Made by a program: the position numbers and the translations under genes. This document shows, piece after piece, positions 61,720-64,000 of a stretch of DNA of 64,000 nt (position 1 is the stretch's first letter; every line of letters starts with the position of its first letter). The notes under the pieces are model-generated. The model was not told where the DNA came from. It was given only the letters and a program-made list of their open reading frames with translations, and did not search any database. Origin of the DNA: Curtobacterium sp. VKM Ac-1393 (GTDB taxonomy: Bacteria; Actinomycetota; Actinomycetes; Actinomycetales; Microbacteriaceae); NCBI RefSeq assembly GCF_015350995.1, contig NZ_JADKRW010000003.1:372001-436000 (forward strand), in the 5' to 3' direction.

Positions 61720-62110
61720 CGGATCGGCACGAGTCGCAGCCGCCGAGTTCTTCCAGGCGGTGGCCTCGGGCCCGTTCTACGGCTTCAACCGTGACGGCGT
61801 GACGCCCTCGGAGCCGGTCATCGCCAACTGGTGGCGTCAGGGCATGACGGGCAGTGCGGTCGCGCACCACGAGGGCATCAAGGCGTTCTCGGAGACGGAC
61901 CAGACCGAGGACCTGCGCGCGATCACCGTGCCGGTCCTCGTCCTGCAGGGTGATGACGACCAGGTCGTGCCCTACCAGGCTGCCTCCCTGAAGCAGGCCG
62001 AACTCCTGAGCGACTCGACCCTCAAGATCTACGAGGGCTACCCGCACGGCATGCTGACGACCCACGCGGACGTCCTCAACCCCGACATCCTCGCGTTCAT
62101 CCGCGGCTGA
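61720..62110 (+). pseudogene. Beheaded alpha/beta-hydrolase (haloperoxidase/arylesterase-like)
   Basis: The frame from about 61720 reads VAAAEFFQAVASGPFYGFNRDGV, IANWWRQGMTGSAVAHHEGIKAFSETDQTEDLRAITVPVLVLQGDDDQVVPY and GYPHGMLTTHADVLNPDILAFIRG (in pieces), the C-terminal 120-130 residues of non-haem haloperoxidase-type hydrolases. The catalytic Asp (QGDDDQ) and His (YPHGM) are there, but the whole N-terminal half with the nucleophile Ser is missing, and no start codon with a ribosome site is visible. The break coincides with the end of the DUF1023/lipoprotein module, which suggests recombination destroyed the gene. Confidence 0.75.
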
Positions 62111-62140
62111 CGTCGCAGACGCTGCGCTCGCAGCGACCCG

Positions 62141-62196
62141 GACTGGAGGCGCGGTGCGGGTGAGTCGATCGACTCACCCGCACCGCGCCTCCAGTC
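62141..62196. terminator. Perfect 56-bp palindrome
   Basis: From GACTGGAGGCGCGG (62141-62154) through GGTGAGTCGATCGACTCACC to CCGCGCCTCCAGTC (62183-62196) the sequence is one uninterrupted inverted repeat with virtually no loop. It ends the truncated hydrolase transcript and has the GGAGGC/GCCTCC arms of the dispersed family. Confidence 0.85.
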
Positions 62197-62274
62197 TGTT
62201 GCCCGTCGCGCGTCAGCCTGTTGGCCGGCCGAAGGCGATGGCCTCCTGGCAGAACGCGACCTGGAATCGAACTG

Positions 62275-62303
62275 TTGCACATTTCACGTTTTACCGGCAG
62301 GAT
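62275..62303 (+). promoter_or_regulatory. Promoter of the small-protein pair
   Basis: TTGCAC (62275-62280) and CAGGAT (62298-62303) are 17 bp apart within an AT-rich stretch, one of the better sigma-70-type promoters in the window. Transcription would begin near 62310, leaving a short leader with AGAAGGG before GTG 62348. Confidence 0.55.
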
Positions 62304-62347
62304 TCCATCTACTTCAGCGACGGGCGCTGAAGGAGAAGGGCACAACA

Positions 62348-62683
62348 GTGAAGTCGTTCATCACCGCGGCTCTCGAGTCGGCGGTTGCAGCCGAGGGCCT
62401 CGGGTTGCAGTCCACTGAACTTCAGCGCGGCCTCGAGCTCATCGAGGAGATTCCCGAGGCAGTGCTCCTCGCCGGAGACGACGCGCTCGGACAGTGGGTG
62501 GCCGCGAAGATCCTGAAGATCAAGCGGCTGATCGACAGTCTCGGCGGTGTCACCAAGGCCGTGCGGCTGTTCCGGGGAGCGTCGTTCAAATGGGAGAAGA
62601 TCCAGGCGATCGGCGGTGCGGCCGCGGCCCTCGGTGCTGAACTCCTCGGCATCGCAGCAGTCAAGCAGAAGTGCTTCTCGTGA
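62348..62683 (+). CDS. Small helical protein, possible peptide toxin or bacteriocin precursor
   Basis: A 111-residue protein. The first 60 residues are acidic and amphipathic (ESAVAAEGLGLQSTELQRG, IEEIPEAVLLAGDDALGQW). The last 50 are basic then hydrophobic (IKRLIDSLGGVTKAVRLF, FKWEKIQAIGGAAAALGAEL, LGIAAVKQKCFS), with the only Cys near the end. No family is recognised. An acidic head plus cationic amphipathic tail, followed by a coupled membrane protein, is the layout of some leaderless or circular bacteriocins with their immunity proteins, but this is only a guess. GTG 62348 has AGAAGGG upstream. Confidence 0.55.
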   Translation: MKSFITAALESAVAAEGLGLQSTELQRGLELIEEIPEAVLLAGDDALGQWVAAKILKIKRLIDSLGGVTKAVRLFRGASFKWEKIQAIGGAAAALGAELLGIAAVKQKCFS

Positions 62684-62934
62684 CCCGGCGAGAGCGCGGG
62701 CTCGTCACGTCCGGAGGGGTGACGGCGTCGCTGGTCGCCTTTGCGTTGTTCGGCGCAGCGCCTGCTGGGATCGTCGTGCTCGCCACGCTGTGTTTCGCGG
62801 CGTTCGGCCCGAGCATCGTCGGGTCTGCAGCCGTTCCGTCGGGCAAGATCGACCCACGAGAGGTTCGCCGCTACCGGCAGGACCACCCGGGTACGACGAT
62901 CAGCGAGGCTGCGGCAGCTGTCGCTCGTCCGTGA
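62680..62934 (+). CDS. Small membrane protein coupled to the helical protein
   Basis: An 84-residue protein with two hydrophobic segments (TASLVAFALFGAAPAGIVVLA and LCFAAFGPSIVGSAAV) and a polar C-terminal helix region (IDPREVRRYRQDHPG). GTG 62680 overlaps the previous stop by 4 bp, so the two are translated together. No family is recognised; an immunity or anchoring function is possible. Confidence 0.6.
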   Translation: MTRRERGLVTSGGVTASLVAFALFGAAPAGIVVLATLCFAAFGPSIVGSAAVPSGKIDPREVRRYRQDHPGTTISEAAAAVARP

Positions 62935-62940
62935 ATCCAC

Positions 62941-62971
62941 GGGGACCCGTCGGCGCGCGTGGCGGGTCCCC
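62941..62971. terminator. Hairpin terminator
   Basis: GGGGACCCG (62941-62949) pairs exactly with CGGGTCCCC (62963-62971) around a 13-nt loop, 6 bp after the membrane protein stop. It separates the pair from the GH20 gene. Confidence 0.75.
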
Positions 62972-63102
62972 GCCGGTCTCCTCACGAGCGGTCAGGACGC
63001 GAAAGCTGCCCGATACGATCGGGCGCACCTTGTTGATCCATCTGCGACGAGAAGGGGGCGCCGTCGCAGGCGAACGATGTGTGTGGCAGAGGGGAGAACG
63101 TT

Positions 63103-64000
63103 GTGGTGCGTCAGAAGCGGATCCACATCCAACGGACCATCGCGGTCGGTCTGGCGATCGCCGTGTCGGCAGCAGCGCTGGTCGGCATCGGTGCGGTCGC
63201 GGGATCAGCGGACACCGCGGCGTCGACCGTGACGATCACCAAGGTCACCGCGACCTCGACCGGCAGCGCCGTGCGCACCACCCTGAAGGTCAAGAACGCC
63301 ACCTCGGTGCGGAAGCCCGCTACCTCAGCTTGGCTGTATCTGTCCGCCGGCACGAAGAAGTACACGCTCGGCCGGGTCGCGGTGGAGGCACTCGGCCCGG
63401 GTTCGAGCACGACCGTCACCGCAGTCCGCACGACGCCTTCCCGCGCCACGGCCGGGAAGTACTCGGTCCTCGCCTGCTCGGGTGCGTACTCCGCGCAACA
63501 CTGCCGCACGTCGACGGCGACCGTCACCACCAAGCCCTCGAATCGCGCACATCCCGAGACCGGTGTGATGCTCGACGTCGCCCGCGCCTACTACCCCGTG
63601 GCGCTGATCAAGCGGCACATCGACCTGCTCGCCGGCAACGGCGGCCGCTTCCTGCACCTGCACCTCACCGACGACCAGAACGTCGGGATCGAGAGCGCGG
63701 TCCTCGGCCAGACCCTCGCGGATGCCGAGCTCGACCACGGCGTGTACACGAGCCGCGTGACCGGTCGTCCGTTCCTCAGCGCCGCACAGGCACGCGCGAT
63801 CGCCGACTACGCGGCGAAGCGTCGGATCGCGATCGTGCCGGAGGTCGACACCCCCGGCCACATGGCCGCAGCCTTCGCCCTGCTCGAGACGAAGCACGGC
63901 ACGAAGTGGGTCGATCGCATCCGTTCGGGCGAGAGCGAGCTCGATCCGTCGGCGCCCGGCAGTCTCACGCTGGCAACCAAGCTGTACGCCGAGGTGCAGC
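63103..64000 (+). CDS. Secreted GH20 beta-N-acetylhexosaminidase (5' part, runs off the window)
   Basis: The frame is open from GTG 63103 to the edge (299 codons). A signal peptide (TIAVGLAIAVSAAALVGIGAVAG) is followed by a CARDB-like beta domain (TSTGSAVRTTLKVKNATSVRK, TAGKYSVLACSG) to about residue 150. The GH20 barrel then begins with GVMLDVARAYYPVALIKRHID, LLAGNGGRFLHLHLTDDQNV and IAIVPEVDTPGHMAAAF. GH20 enzymes release terminal GlcNAc or GalNAc from chitin or glycans. The catalytic Asp-Glu pair lies beyond the window. GGGGAG precedes the start; TACGAT at 63013-63018 is a candidate -10. Confidence 0.85.
   Translation, partial: MVRQKRIHIQRTIAVGLAIAVSAAALVGIGAVAGSADTAASTVTITKVTATSTGSAVRTTLKVKNATSVRKPATSAWLYLSAGTKKYTLGRVAVEALGPGSSTTVTAVRTTPSRATAGKYSVLACSGAYSAQHCRTSTATVTTKPSNRAHPETGVMLDVARAYYPVALIKRHIDLLAGNGGRFLHLHLTDDQNVGIESAVLGQTLADAELDHGVYTSRVTGRPFLSAAQARAIADYAAKRRIAIVPEVDTPGHMAAAFALLETKHGTKWVDRIRSGESELDPSAPGSLTLATKLYAEVQ

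Noticed and set aside
61682..62110. An intact alpha/beta-hydrolase gene
   Set aside because: Only the C-terminal half is present. The same frame upstream is antisense-like sequence within the lipoprotein gene and has no GxSxG motif.

Overview
The window comes from a high-GC Gram-positive actinobacterium, most likely Microbacteriaceae (a Curtobacterium-like genome is my best guess). The reasons are the GTG-rich, GTGA/ATGA-coupled operons, the actinobacterial families (DUF6421, DUF1023, LAXTG surface protein, class E sortase fold), the apparently leaderless genes with TANNNT boxes, and terminator palindromes built on GGGAGGC arms. Names rest on motifs and remembered families; no search was run. 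There is no rRNA, tRNA, CRISPR array or transposase.

Layout. 1-230: tail of a wall-anchored protein. 301-3463: a RimK-type ligase and a RimB-like aspartic protease, with an Xre/MbcA-RES toxin-antitoxin pair between them. 3582-7566: Tat esterase, TetR/MFS divergent pair, YCII protein, membrane protein plus winged-helix regulator. 7626-11821: NarL-type two-component system followed by a NatAB-like ABC exporter. 11942-24831: a large catabolic island with two flavin reductases on the minus strand, and on the plus strand a CUT2-type ABC importer, a RutA-like monooxygenase, a nitrilase-family hydrolase, an amidase, an MFS pump, a RutB/N-carbamoylsarcosine-amidase-like hydrolase, and TetR and GntR regulators. 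24852-29394: YeiH exporter, lipoprotein, esterase, DUF3892 protein, amine oxidase. 29489-33639: sugar oxidoreductase, isomerase, GPH-type transporter and TetR. 34073-41229: a 5-oxoprolinase regulon (pxpA-pxpB-pxpC; DUF2891, DUF979 and DUF969 on the other strand; GntR), with a GH16 enzyme and a monooxygenase in between. The palindrome TTGTTCAACAA lies at both pxp promoters. 41276-43082: small membrane proteins and a TetR.

43173-53905 is an enlarged Pst operon on the minus strand: pstC-pstA-pstS, then two further large surface proteins that look like binding proteins, a sortase-fold protein that has lost its catalytic His and Cys, and pstB. 54359-59071 is a compact four-gene unit of unknown purpose: DUF6421, a short SDR, a threonine-aldolase-like PLP enzyme and a zinc-ribbon SDR. 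59218-61682 is a DUF1023 hydrolase plus lipoprotein module next to a beheaded haloperoxidase-like hydrolase. 62348-62934 is a small-protein/membrane-protein pair. The window ends inside a GH20 hexosaminidase.

The best candidates for undescribed biology are the Pst operon with three binding-protein-like products and a dead sortase, the Rut-like ring-opening island that lacks RutCDE and has an ABC importer, and the DUF6421/double-SDR/aldolase cluster.
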